Assembly (NCBI GenBank): GCA_021404785.1
Contig: QWHH01000003.1
Location: forward strand, 279,503 to 343,502
Length of the DNA: 64,000 bases
Source of the DNA: Lysobacterales bacterium PRO7
Lineage (GTDB): Bacteria > Pseudomonadota > Gammaproteobacteria > Xanthomonadales > Rhodanobacteraceae
Reading direction: 5' to 3'
Shown: piece by piece, positions 35,602 to 43,383 of the stretch
Numbering within the stretch: the stretch's first letter is position 1
Layout: every line of letters begins with the position of its first letter
The notes under the pieces: generated by a model
Database searches by the model: none
Seen by the model: only the letters and a program-made list of their open reading frames with translations
Told to the model about the DNA's origin: nothing
Position numbers and translations under genes: made by a program

Positions 35602-37416
35602 TCACAAAATCGAATGCAGCCCCGCGCCAAATGCGGTCACGATCCGGGTATAAATCGTCTTCAGCGGCAGGTCGACATCGGGAAAATCCCCGACATCCGT
35701 GTAACAGTCGTAAAAGCCGGGCGCGCCGGGCGGCAGCGGCTTGCAGCCGGGATCAAGCTCGAAGCTTGACGCATAGCGGTAGGGCCACAGGTCGAAGATT
35801 GGCAGGCGCGCGGAAAAATCGCCGATCGCGCGGTTCAGGCGGCTGACCCAGTTCGTGCCTTGCCGGCGCGCGATCGTCCATGCGTTTTCCGGCGCGCAGT
35901 CGCGCAGGATCGAGGCGCGCAGCATCTGCGCGAACGCAACGCCGTGGATGATGAATCCGGATTCGGTGTTGTAGTGATCCGAACGCGGATCGAAATTGTG
36001 CGAACCAATCAAGGCGATGCTGCCATCGATGACGATCGACTTGGCATGCAAGCCGATGCGGACGCCGTGCTCCTTCAGCGGCGCGCGGCCATATTTGCGG
36101 TAGCGCTGCGTGGATTCGCGTTCGTCGCCCAGCGTGTCGTATCCGGCGATCAATGCGCCGGCCTCGGCGGGAAATGGCTTGAATTCGTGGATCTCGAAGC
36201 CGAGCTTGAGGTAGCGCTTCTTGTATTTGTAGGACAAGGCGTAGACGTAGAACGCGTCGGTCGCCGCCAGCGAATTGGTCGATACGATGATGTGCAATTG
36301 CGGCTTGTGCTGGTGCTGCTGCGCGAACACGCGCCGCGCCGTGCGGCTGAGCACCAGGTACGGCGTCTGCATCACGACTTCGGTTTGCGCGTTCTCGAAC
36401 AGTTGCAGGATGTGGCGGCTCAACTCGTCGTCGCGCGGCTGATCCGGATCCTCGGCCTTGTCCGGCGCATCGGAAAAGTACTCGACGTCGCCCACGCGCA
36501 TGGCCTGGTCGGCAAAATGCGCGCGGATGTAGCCGGCATCGTCGGCGCTGCGTGACAACGCCGCCACACGTTGCGCGTCGGCGTAGGCGTGCGGGGCGTA
36601 GGGTCTTGCGTTCAATCCGTCCGCGAGGATGCGCGAGGAAACATCGCGCAGGCGCGACAATGGCACGCTACGTCGGTTGGCCCAGAAACGCTCAAACGAA
36701 GCCGCCATCTGCAGTGCAGCGGGACCGGCGACTAGCGCGTCGCGGTCGCGGTAATCGAATTCGTCGTCCCAGTCGAAATAGCGGTCCTCGTAGTTGCGCC
36801 CGCCGGCGATGCCGATGCGATCGTCGACCAGGAACAGCTTGTTGTGCATGCGTTGGTTGAACTGGAAGAAACAGCAGGCGATGCCGGCGGCAAATTCCAG
36901 CGGCCGTGTATGCGCCTTGTGAAACGTGGGGTTGTACACGCGCAGCTCGAAGTTGACGTGCGCACGCGCGAGCTGGGCGAGCAGCTCCGCGTCGTTGAGC
37001 GAGAACAGCTGGTCGACGATGACCCGCACCTTGACCCCGCGCCGCGCGGCCTTGACCAGTTCGTCGAGCATCAGGTAACCGGCATCGTCCTCGGCAAAGA
37101 TGAAGGTCTGGATGTCGATGCTCTTGCGTGCGGCGCGGATCAGGTGCACGCGCAGCAGCAACGAATCCGCGCCCTGATCGAGCAGACTCACGAAATGTAC
37201 CGGCGCACCGGGTCGCGATTCGCGCAGTGCCGTATCGGCGAGATCCTGGTAGGGCGATGCCATCGCGCACGCGTCGGCCACGGTGCAGGTGAGTGCATGA
37301 TCCTGTGCCGCGGCGGCGGTCGCGGCGGCCCGGCGCGCGTGGATCGGATCGACCGCACAACCGCCGAGCGCGAACGCGGCGGCAACGAGCAGGCCAACGA
37401 ATGCCGCACGGGTCAC
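35602..37416 (-). CDS. Phospholipase D-family lipoprotein (ClsC-like)
   Basis: This 604-residue protein begins with a lipoprotein signal (MTRAAFVGLLVAAAFALGGC, lipobox LGGC). Two HKD motifs follow: HNKLFLVDDRIGIAGGRNYEDRYF-type near residue 200 and HAKSIVIDGSIALIGSHN-type near 470. The layout matches the cardiolipin synthase C/phospholipase D family, here anchored to a periplasm-facing membrane. The start is GTG 37416, overlapping the yceI stop (GTGA). It is the last gene of a tight four-gene run. Confidence 0.88.
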   Translation of the reverse strand: MTRAAFVGLLVAAAFALGGCAVDPIHARRAAATAAAAQDHALTCTVADACAMASPYQDLADTALRESRPGAPVHFVSLLDQGADSLLLRVHLIRAARKSIDIQTFIFAEDDAGYLMLDELVKAARRGVKVRVIVDQLFSLNDAELLAQLARAHVNFELRVYNPTFHKAHTRPLEFAAGIACCFFQFNQRMHNKLFLVDDRIGIAGGRNYEDRYFDWDDEFDYRDRDALVAGPAALQMAASFERFWANRRSVPLSRLRDVSSRILADGLNARPYAPHAYADAQRVAALSRSADDAGYIRAHFADQAMRVGDVEYFSDAPDKAEDPDQPRDDELSRHILQLFENAQTEVVMQTPYLVLSRTARRVFAQQHQHKPQLHIIVSTNSLAATDAFYVYALSYKYKKRYLKLGFEIHEFKPFPAEAGALIAGYDTLGDERESTQRYRKYGRAPLKEHGVRIGLHAKSIVIDGSIALIGSHNFDPRSDHYNTESGFIIHGVAFAQMLRASILRDCAPENAWTIARRQGTNWVSRLNRAIGDFSARLPIFDLWPYRYASSFELDPGCKPLPPGAPGFYDCYTDVGDFPDVDLPLKTIYTRIVTAFGAGLHSIL

Positions 37417-38006
37417 TGCGGCCGATCCACGTCCGGCAGCACGAAAATGCGCATGCGCAAGGCGACCTTGTCGGCCAGCGTGCCACGCCGCGAATGCATG
37501 CCGAAATCGTTGCGTTCGATGCTGCCTTCGGCCTGCACCGCGCAGGCGCCGGTCAGCGGCTGCCCGCATTGCGCCGGCAGGATGCGAAAGCGTACCGGTT
37601 TGTCGATGCCGCGCAGGGTTAGCAGGCCATCGAGCGCGCCGCCGCGGCTCAGGCGCACGAGCGGAATGTCTTCGGACACGAAATGGATTTGCGCATAGCG
37701 CGATGCGTCGAAGAATTCAGCGGATTTCGCCCAGGCTTCGTAATTCGCGCTGCGCATGTGCAGGTCGTCGACGTCGATGCGTGCATCGACCCGCGCGGTG
37801 CCGTGGAAGCGATCGATGTCCAGCGTGCCGCGCACCGCACCGAAATCGCCGCGCAGGCCGATCAGCCACAGCAGTTTGACGGTGAATCCGGCCTGCGAGC
37901 GCCCAGCATCCAGGTCGTGGGATTGGTGGCGCGGGACTTGCGCAAGTGCAGCGCCGCAGAGCAGGCCCAGGCATGGCAGCAACGGCAGCATGCGGATTGG
38001 TCGCAT
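37413..38006 (-). CDS. YceI-family periplasmic lipid-binding protein
   Basis: This 197-residue secreted protein has a signal peptide (residues 1-22) and a YceI-like lipocalin-type barrel: starting LDAGRSQAGFTVKLLWL, with GTLDIDRFHGTARVDARID, FFDASRYAQIHF and LTLRGIDKPVRF, and ending VALRMRIFVLP. Family members bind polyisoprenoids or amphiphiles. It lies between sixA-like and the phospholipase-D lipoprotein gene, overlapping the latter, consistent with an envelope-lipid role (inference). Confidence 0.87.
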   Translation of the reverse strand: MRPIRMLPLLPCLGLLCGAALAQVPRHQSHDLDAGRSQAGFTVKLLWLIGLRGDFGAVRGTLDIDRFHGTARVDARIDVDDLHMRSANYEAWAKSAEFFDASRYAQIHFVSEDIPLVRLSRGGALDGLLTLRGIDKPVRFRILPAQCGQPLTGACAVQAEGSIERNDFGMHSRRGTLADKVALRMRIFVLPDVDRPQ

Positions 38007-38019
38007 GCGTGGCTTTCGC

Positions 38020-38484
38020 TTACGGCGACCAGAACGCCTTCAACCGTCCACTTCCCGGCTCGGCCGTTCCGTCGAGCTCGAACCACGCGATACCGCCCGG
38101 CGGCATGCCGCGGAAGTCGCCGGACTGACCTGTCGCGAGCAGGGCGACGAAGGTTTCGAAGCCGGGATTGTGGCCGACCAGCAGCAAGCGCTGCGCATCG
38201 GCGTGTTCGTCGATCAGTGCATCCAGTTCGCCGGCCGTGGCTGCGTAGATGCGCGGTTCGATCTGCACGACCACATCGCCCAGCGCGTGTTCCAGCGTCT
38301 GCCGCGCGCGCAGCGCCGGCGAGCACAGCACGCGCGCCGGCATTGCGTTCTGTTCGCGCAGCCAGTGTCCGGCGGCGCGCGCCTCGGCGACGCCACGCAG
38401 CGTGAGCGCGCGCTCGGAGTCGTTCTGGCCAGGAGCGGTGTTTTCAGCATGCGCATGGCGCAACAGCACGATCTCGCGTTTCAT
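38020..38484 (-). CDS. sixA: SixA-like phosphohistidine phosphatase
   Basis: This 154-residue histidine-phosphatase-superfamily protein has the phospho-acceptor motif LLRHAHAE at residues 7-14, a second catalytic His in VGHNPGFE, and the compact length of SixA. It is expected to remove phosphate from phospho-His of phosphotransfer proteins. It starts 7 bases after the ParA-like gene and ends 13 bases before yceI, so it is in the same operon. Confidence 0.88.
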   Translation of the reverse strand: MKREIVLLRHAHAENTAPGQNDSERALTLRGVAEARAAGHWLREQNAMPARVLCSPALRARQTLEHALGDVVVQIEPRIYAATAGELDALIDEHADAQRLLLVGHNPGFETFVALLATGQSGDFRGMPPGGIAWFELDGTAEPGSGRLKAFWSP

Positions 38485-38491
38485 CGATCCG

Positions 38492-39124
38492 TCAACCTTG
38501 TTTTTTCACCCAACGCAGCAATTTGCCCCAATCTTCCTGGTGACCGCGGATGATCTCGGAGTTGTAGTCGAAGATGCTCTTGCCCAGACCCGCGACCAGC
38601 ACGTAGCCCTGGGTGTCGCGCAATTGCGCGACCAGGGGAAACGGCAGGCGCTTGATCTCCTCGACAGCTTCCTGCGAGGCCGTGGTCCAGGGTTTGAGCC
38701 GGTTCGCGACGAGGCCAACCGCGAGCGATTCGCGCTTGACCCGGCCCAGGCGCGAGACTTCCTGCAGGAAGTGTTCGCTGGCTTCCAGGTCGATACGCGA
38801 CGGCAACAGTGGCACCAGCAGGGCATCCGCATCGTGGGCAAGCTCGGCGACTTCACCGCTGCGGATGCCGGCCGGGCCGTCGATGATGACGATCTGCGCA
38901 TCTTGCGGGATCTTCTCGTTCCAGTCGGCGCGCAGACCGGAAATGGCCAGCACCGGCGCGGACATGCCGGCGCGCTTTTCCGCCCAGTGCATGCTTGAAC
39001 CCTGCCGATCGGCATCCACCAGCACGGTGCGCTTGCCGTCTTGCGCGAAATACGCGGCGAGGTTCGTGGCTATCGTGGTCTTGCCGCAGCCGCCCTTGGA
39101 GCTGGCCACCAGAATCTTGCGCAT
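38492..39124 (-). CDS. ParA/MinD-family ATPase
   Basis: This 210-residue ATPase has the deviant Walker A KGGCGKTT (residues 8-15), a Walker A' region VLVDADRQGSS, and Walker B IVIIDGPAG. It is small and solitary: no ParB or parS is seen and it is not near an origin, so it resembles orphan ParA-like proteins that position protein cargo. A GGAGAT site precedes ATG 39124. It heads the ParA-SixA-YceI-phospholipase run. Confidence 0.87.
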   Translation of the reverse strand: MRKILVASSKGGCGKTTIATNLAAYFAQDGKRTVLVDADRQGSSMHWAEKRAGMSAPVLAISGLRADWNEKIPQDAQIVIIDGPAGIRSGEVAELAHDADALLVPLLPSRIDLEASEHFLQEVSRLGRVKRESLAVGLVANRLKPWTTASQEAVEEIKRLPFPLVAQLRDTQGYVLVAGLGKSIFDYNSEIIRGHQEDWGKLLRWVKKQG

Positions 39125-39188
39125 GCGCGTATCTCCGATCGGCGAAGTCGGCCAAGCGTACAACGCCGATGCGGATTGCGGAAGCCGC

Positions 39189-40235
39189 TCAGGGTTGCGC
39201 AGGCGATTCGGGCGCGGGTGGCTGCCAATCCGCAGGCGGTTCCAGCGGCAGGTTCTGGCTATGCAAAACGGCGTCGACCGCGTCGCTTTCGCGACCGCCG
39301 GCGCGCAGGTTCTGGACGTAAATGCCGGTCACGCGGCTGTCGTTCGCCAGCCGATCGGCCACGTCACCGATGCCGCGCATGCGCCATGCCAGCGTGCGCG
39401 CCTGCGCGGAAGCGGCTTCGTGGGTTGCGCCGGGCGGGGTCAGCGCGAGCAGCAATTGCAGGCCGGCGTTGCGCGCGAACAGGCTGCCGCAATCGGACAT
39501 CTTCTGCGCCACCGCAATGCAATCGGCTGCGATGCCGGCATCGTCCGGCGATTTTCGGCAGATGACGCCGAGCGCGTCCAGATACGGGTGCGGCAGCGCA
39601 ACTGCGATGCCGGCGGAGTAGGTCAACTTGAATCCGGATGGACTGACCCCGGGCTGGTTGCTGGCGCGCAGGATGTTTTCCTCGACTGGCAGAATGCCGG
39701 CAGCGTCATACAGCACAGCCGTGAGGGCGCCAAAGTGATCGTCGAATTGCGTGGCCTGCGCAGCGCTGGTCAGGGCCGCGCGCGCGGTCGCCGTGGCGCC
39801 GGTTTGCTGCGCGCGGTGCAGCGCCCACAGCCACGCGGCGGCATTGGCCGGATCGGCTTTTTCAAGTTGCGTCAGAATTTCCTCGCGCGGGCAGGATTTT
39901 GCCTTGCCGCCACAGTCCAGCGCCGCCGTGACCCACCACACCAGCGCATCCGCGTCGGTGGCCTTCTGCGCGCGTGCGAGCAAGGCTGGCGTTTGCAGCA
40001 CTTTGGGCCGCGTCGGATCGCCAGCGTCGGCTTGCGCCATCAGCGCGGCGGCAAGCAGGGAATGCGCATCGCCGCGCAGAGCGAGCAAGTTGATCTCATC
40101 GTGGTGGAATTGCGCCAGTACCTGCGCCGGCGGCATTTCGGGACTCGGCGGCGGATTGCCCGCATCCGGCGCGAACGGTTGAGCGAACGCGGGCGCGGCG
40201 AGCAGGGCGATAAGCAAAAGTGTACAACGCGGCAT
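39189..40235 (-). CDS. Secreted alpha-helical protein of unknown function
   Basis: This 348-residue protein has a signal peptide (MPRCTLLLIALLAAPAFAQP). The mature part is Ala/Leu-rich and mostly helical, with repeated A-W-L-AL-RAQ type segments reminiscent of degenerate TPR/Sel1 helices. Pairs of Cys (CGGKAKSC, CRKSPDDAGIAADC) may form disulphides, fitting the periplasm. AAGGAT precedes ATG 40235. It lies between ggt and the ParA-like gene with gaps near 60 bases, so it may share a transcript with either. No family is recognised. Confidence 0.75.
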   Translation of the reverse strand: MPRCTLLLIALLAAPAFAQPFAPDAGNPPPSPEMPPAQVLAQFHHDEINLLALRGDAHSLLAAALMAQADAGDPTRPKVLQTPALLARAQKATDADALVWWVTAALDCGGKAKSCPREEILTQLEKADPANAAAWLWALHRAQQTGATATARAALTSAAQATQFDDHFGALTAVLYDAAGILPVEENILRASNQPGVSPSGFKLTYSAGIAVALPHPYLDALGVICRKSPDDAGIAADCIAVAQKMSDCGSLFARNAGLQLLLALTPPGATHEAASAQARTLAWRMRGIGDVADRLANDSRVTGIYVQNLRAGGRESDAVDAVLHSQNLPLEPPADWQPPAPESPAQP

Positions 40236-40293
40236 GGCAGTGAATCCTTGCGGAAGCAGGCGCGCAGTGTAGCTGGCACGCTTGAGCGTGAGC

Positions 40294-41994
40294 TTAATAA
40301 CCTGCTGCCTGCCCATCCTTGCGCCCTTCCGAGGCGCCGATGTAGACGCCGTTTTTCGCATCCCATTCGATGGCCTGATAGCCGCCGTAAGGTCCGTTGG
40401 CGAAGCGCACGTCGTGACCCATCTGCATCAGGCCGCGCACGGTCGCATACGAGAATCCCGATTCCAGATCGACCCAGCCGCCGTCGGTCATCTCGGTTTC
40501 CTGACCTTCCGGCGAGGTCGAGCCTTCGTGCTGGATGCGCGGCGCGTCGCCGGCCTCCTGCAGGTTCATGTGCCAGTCGACCAGGTTCTGCACGATTTGC
40601 ACATGACCTTGCGGCTGCATGTCGCCGCCCATCACGCCGAAGCTGATCCACGGCTTGCCATCGCGCGTGATGAAGCTTGGAATGATGGTGTGGAAGGGGC
40701 GCTTACCCGGCGCGAAGGTGTTGGCGAAGCCGTCCTCGAGCACGAACAGCTCGCCACGATCCTGCAAGCCGAAACCCAAGCCCGGCGGCGTCATGCCCGA
40801 GCCCATGCCGCGGTAGTTGGACTGGATCAGCGAGACCATGTTGCCCCACTTGTCGGCCGTGGTCAGGTAAATCGTGTCGCCGTGCAGCTTCGGTTCCTGA
40901 CCCGGTTCGACCGAGCGCAATGCATGCTCGGGCGAAATCAGTTTGCGGCGCTGCGCGGCGTAGTCCTTGGAGAGCAGCCACTTCAACGGTACCTTGTAGA
41001 AATCCGGGTCGGCGTAGAAATGCGCGCGATCCTCGTAGGCGAGTTTCTTCGCTTCGACGAACAGGTGCACATGCTCGGCGCTGTCGAACGGGATTTTGGA
41101 AAAATCGTAGCCTTCCAGGACATTGAGCATCTGCAGCGCGGCGATGCCCTGACCGTTCGGCGGCAACTCCCACACGTCCACGCCGCGATAGTTCGTCGAT
41201 ACCGGTTCGACCCATTCGCCGTGGTGGCTGGCGAGATCCTCGTAGGAGAGGAATCCGCCCTGCGCCTTGATGTAGTCGGCAATCGTGTGTGCAATCTTGC
41301 CCTTGTAGAACGCATCGCGTCCGCCCTTCGCGATCGCTTCGAGCGTATTGGCGAGGTTCGGATTCTTCCAGATTTCGCCTTCCGTCGGCGCGCGGCCGTT
41401 GAGCGTCATCTGCTGCGTGAAGCCGGGGAATTTGGAGAGGCGCGGCACCGAGAGTTTCCAGTAATACGCGATGAGCTGCGTCACCGGAAAACCTTCGCGC
41501 GCGTACGCGATCGCGGGTGCGAGGTCGTCCTTCATCTTCAGCTTGCCGAAGCGATCGTGCAGCGCGAACCAGCCATCCACGCAACCCGGCACGTTCACCG
41601 GTAATGGCCCAAGCGGCGGCACCGCCTTGTAATCGTGATCCTGGAACCATTTCAGTGTGAGTGATTTCGGCGAGCGACCCGAACCGTTGTAGCCGTAGAG
41701 TTTTTGCGTCTTGGCGTCCCAGACGATCGCGAACAGGTCGCCGCCGACGCCGTTCGACACCGGCTCCATCAGGCCCAGCGCCGCATTCGCCGCGATCGCG
41801 GCATCCACTGCGGTGCCGCCTTTTTTGAGCACGTCGAGTCCGATCTGCGTCGCCAGTGGTACCGACGTCGCGACCATGCCGTGCGTGGCCAAAACCGGCG
41901 AACGCGTGGCGAAGGTCGCGCCGTTGATGCGGTCGCCGGCATGGGCGAGGCAGGTCAGGGAACAGGCGGCGAGTACGAGGGCTAAACGGTTCAT
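40294..41994 (-). CDS. ggt: Gamma-glutamyltransferase
   Basis: This 566-residue periplasmic Ntn-hydrolase is made as a precursor that cleaves itself. It has a signal peptide (MNRLALVLAACSLTCLAHA), then GMVATSVPLATQIGLDVL and NGVGGDLFAIVWD. The likely nucleophile is T374 at the start of the small subunit (HGD-TIYLTTADKWGN); this site deviates from the common TTH-S form. The C-terminal FGVMGGDMQPQGHVQ segment is standard. It would transfer or hydrolyse gamma-glutamyl groups, for example of glutathione. A GGAG site lies upstream. Confidence 0.93.
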   Translation of the reverse strand: MNRLALVLAACSLTCLAHAGDRINGATFATRSPVLATHGMVATSVPLATQIGLDVLKKGGTAVDAAIAANAALGLMEPVSNGVGGDLFAIVWDAKTQKLYGYNGSGRSPKSLTLKWFQDHDYKAVPPLGPLPVNVPGCVDGWFALHDRFGKLKMKDDLAPAIAYAREGFPVTQLIAYYWKLSVPRLSKFPGFTQQMTLNGRAPTEGEIWKNPNLANTLEAIAKGGRDAFYKGKIAHTIADYIKAQGGFLSYEDLASHHGEWVEPVSTNYRGVDVWELPPNGQGIAALQMLNVLEGYDFSKIPFDSAEHVHLFVEAKKLAYEDRAHFYADPDFYKVPLKWLLSKDYAAQRRKLISPEHALRSVEPGQEPKLHGDTIYLTTADKWGNMVSLIQSNYRGMGSGMTPPGLGFGLQDRGELFVLEDGFANTFAPGKRPFHTIIPSFITRDGKPWISFGVMGGDMQPQGHVQIVQNLVDWHMNLQEAGDAPRIQHEGSTSPEGQETEMTDGGWVDLESGFSYATVRGLMQMGHDVRFANGPYGGYQAIEWDAKNGVYIGASEGRKDGQAAGY

Positions 41995-42061
41995 GGCGCG
42001 TTGCTCCGGAATCGGGCAAGGTGAGCATACATCCAAGCCACACTGGTTCTGGGGGCACGCC

Positions 42062-42367
42062 GTGTTCGCAAGATTACACAAACCCTGGAAACGATTCGTG
42101 TCCGCGCCGCGCGGCTCACGCTTCCGCGCGCACCACGAACGCATGCGCGAAGGCCGGCACGCGCTGCGCACCGTTCTGGCGGTGGGATTCGGCCTGTTGC
42201 TGATCGCACTTGGCCTGATCATGCTGGTGCTGCCCGGCCCGGGGTTGCTCACCGGCATCATTGGTGCGGCATTGCTCGCTGGCGAATCGCGTATCGTCGC
42301 GCGCTGGCTCGACGGAATCGATCTGCTCAGCGCGCGCGCCTGGGGGCGCTGGCGCGGGAAAGCGTGA
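42062..42367 (+). CDS. Small membrane protein of the PGPGW family
   Basis: This protein of about 101 residues has a basic N-terminus and a long hydrophobic segment containing LPGPGLLTGIIGAALLAGES, the signature of the putative PGPGW transmembrane family. The start is taken as GTG 42062, preceded by a G-rich stretch; the frame is open upstream inside the antisense ggt region. The function of the family is unknown. It converges with speE, three bases between the stops. Confidence 0.65.
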   Translation: MFARLHKPWKRFVSAPRGSRFRAHHERMREGRHALRTVLAVGFGLLLIALGLIMLVLPGPGLLTGIIGAALLAGESRIVARWLDGIDLLSARAWGRWRGKA

Positions 42368-42370
42368 AGT

Positions 42371-43222
42371 TCAATCCTCCAGCGCAGCCTTGAGGAATTC
42401 CGGCATCGCCAATGCAGCCTTGTGGATTTCCGCGTTGTAGTACTGCGTGGCAAATTGCTTCATTTCCGCGCCGCGTTCGCGGAAGTCGGAAAGGTCCACG
42501 CCCTTGCGCGCGAGCGTGGCGCTCCACCAGCCGGTGGGATAGCACGGCTGCGGAAAGGTGAGCGTGCGCATGGCCTGGAAGCCGGCGCCCTTCATCGCCT
42601 TGCGGATATCCTTGAGCAGGGGCAGGTGCGCGAGCGGCGATTCGCTTTGTTGCACCAAGATGCCACCATGGCGCAGTGCCTTCAGGCACGAGCGGTAGAA
42701 CGTCTCGTTGAACAGGCCTTCGGCTGGGCCAATCGGATCGGTGGAGTCCACGATCACGATGTCGAGCGATTCCGGCTCGCATTCGGCCATCCATTGGATG
42801 CCGTCGATGAACAGCAGTTGCGCGCGGGGATCGTTGTTCGACTCGCATAGTTCCGGAAAATACTGCTCCGCCAGCCGCGTCACGCGTTCGTCGATCTCGA
42901 CTTGCACGGCGCTTTCCACTTCGTCGTGCTTGAGCACTTCGCGCAGCGTGCCGCAGTCGCCGCCGCCGATGATGACAACGCGCTTGGCGCGCGGATGCGT
43001 GAACAGTGCAGGATGCGACATCATCTCGTGATAGAAGAAGTTGTCGCGCGTGGTGACCATCATGCAGCCGTCGATGACCATCAGCTTGCCCCAGTCGGTG
43101 CTGTCCCAGATCTCGATGTTCTGGAACGGCGTCTGTTCGGCGTGCAGGCGCTGGGTCACGCGAAAGCCGATCGAGGAGCCGGCGTAGTCATGGCGCTCGT
43201 CGAACCACTGTTGCGTCGTCAT
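42371..43222 (-). CDS. speE: Spermidine synthase
   Basis: This 283-residue aminopropyltransferase adds an aminopropyl group from decarboxylated SAM to putrescine. It has an N-terminal beta hairpin domain, then a Rossmann core with VVIIGGGDCGTLREVL, the acidic VEIDERV, and the active-site DSTDPIGPAEGLF. Length is normal. It is divergent from speA; the shared intergenic region holds a palindrome with -10-like boxes on both strands. AGGAT is upstream of ATG 43222. Confidence 0.95.
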   Translation of the reverse strand: MTTQQWFDERHDYAGSSIGFRVTQRLHAEQTPFQNIEIWDSTDWGKLMVIDGCMMVTTRDNFFYHEMMSHPALFTHPRAKRVVIIGGGDCGTLREVLKHDEVESAVQVEIDERVTRLAEQYFPELCESNNDPRAQLLFIDGIQWMAECEPESLDIVIVDSTDPIGPAEGLFNETFYRSCLKALRHGGILVQQSESPLAHLPLLKDIRKAMKGAGFQAMRTLTFPQPCYPTGWWSATLARKGVDLSDFRERGAEMKQFATQYYNAEIHKAALAMPEFLKAALED

Positions 43223-43253
43223 GACGGATCCTGTTCCGTGAAAATGGGGCGCG

Positions 43254-43278
43254 ATTGTAACGGTTCCGGCGTTACAAT
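43254..43278. promoter_or_regulatory. Palindromic divergent promoter/operator between speE and speA
   Basis: Nine-base arms ATTGTAACG (43254-43262) and CGTTACAAT (43270-43278) flank a 7-base spacer. Each arm contains TACAAT reading outward, so the palindrome supplies a -10 hexamer to each gene. No good -35 is seen for either, suggesting that an activator is needed. Confidence 0.55.
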
Positions 43279-43383
43279 GCGTGCAGTCGATCCCGCGGCG
43301 TTGGTGGCTTCCGATCGGCGAATATCCCGCGTCAAGGCCCGCCGCTGCGACGTTCTGAAACCTCGTTATCCGGAGAACTTTCG

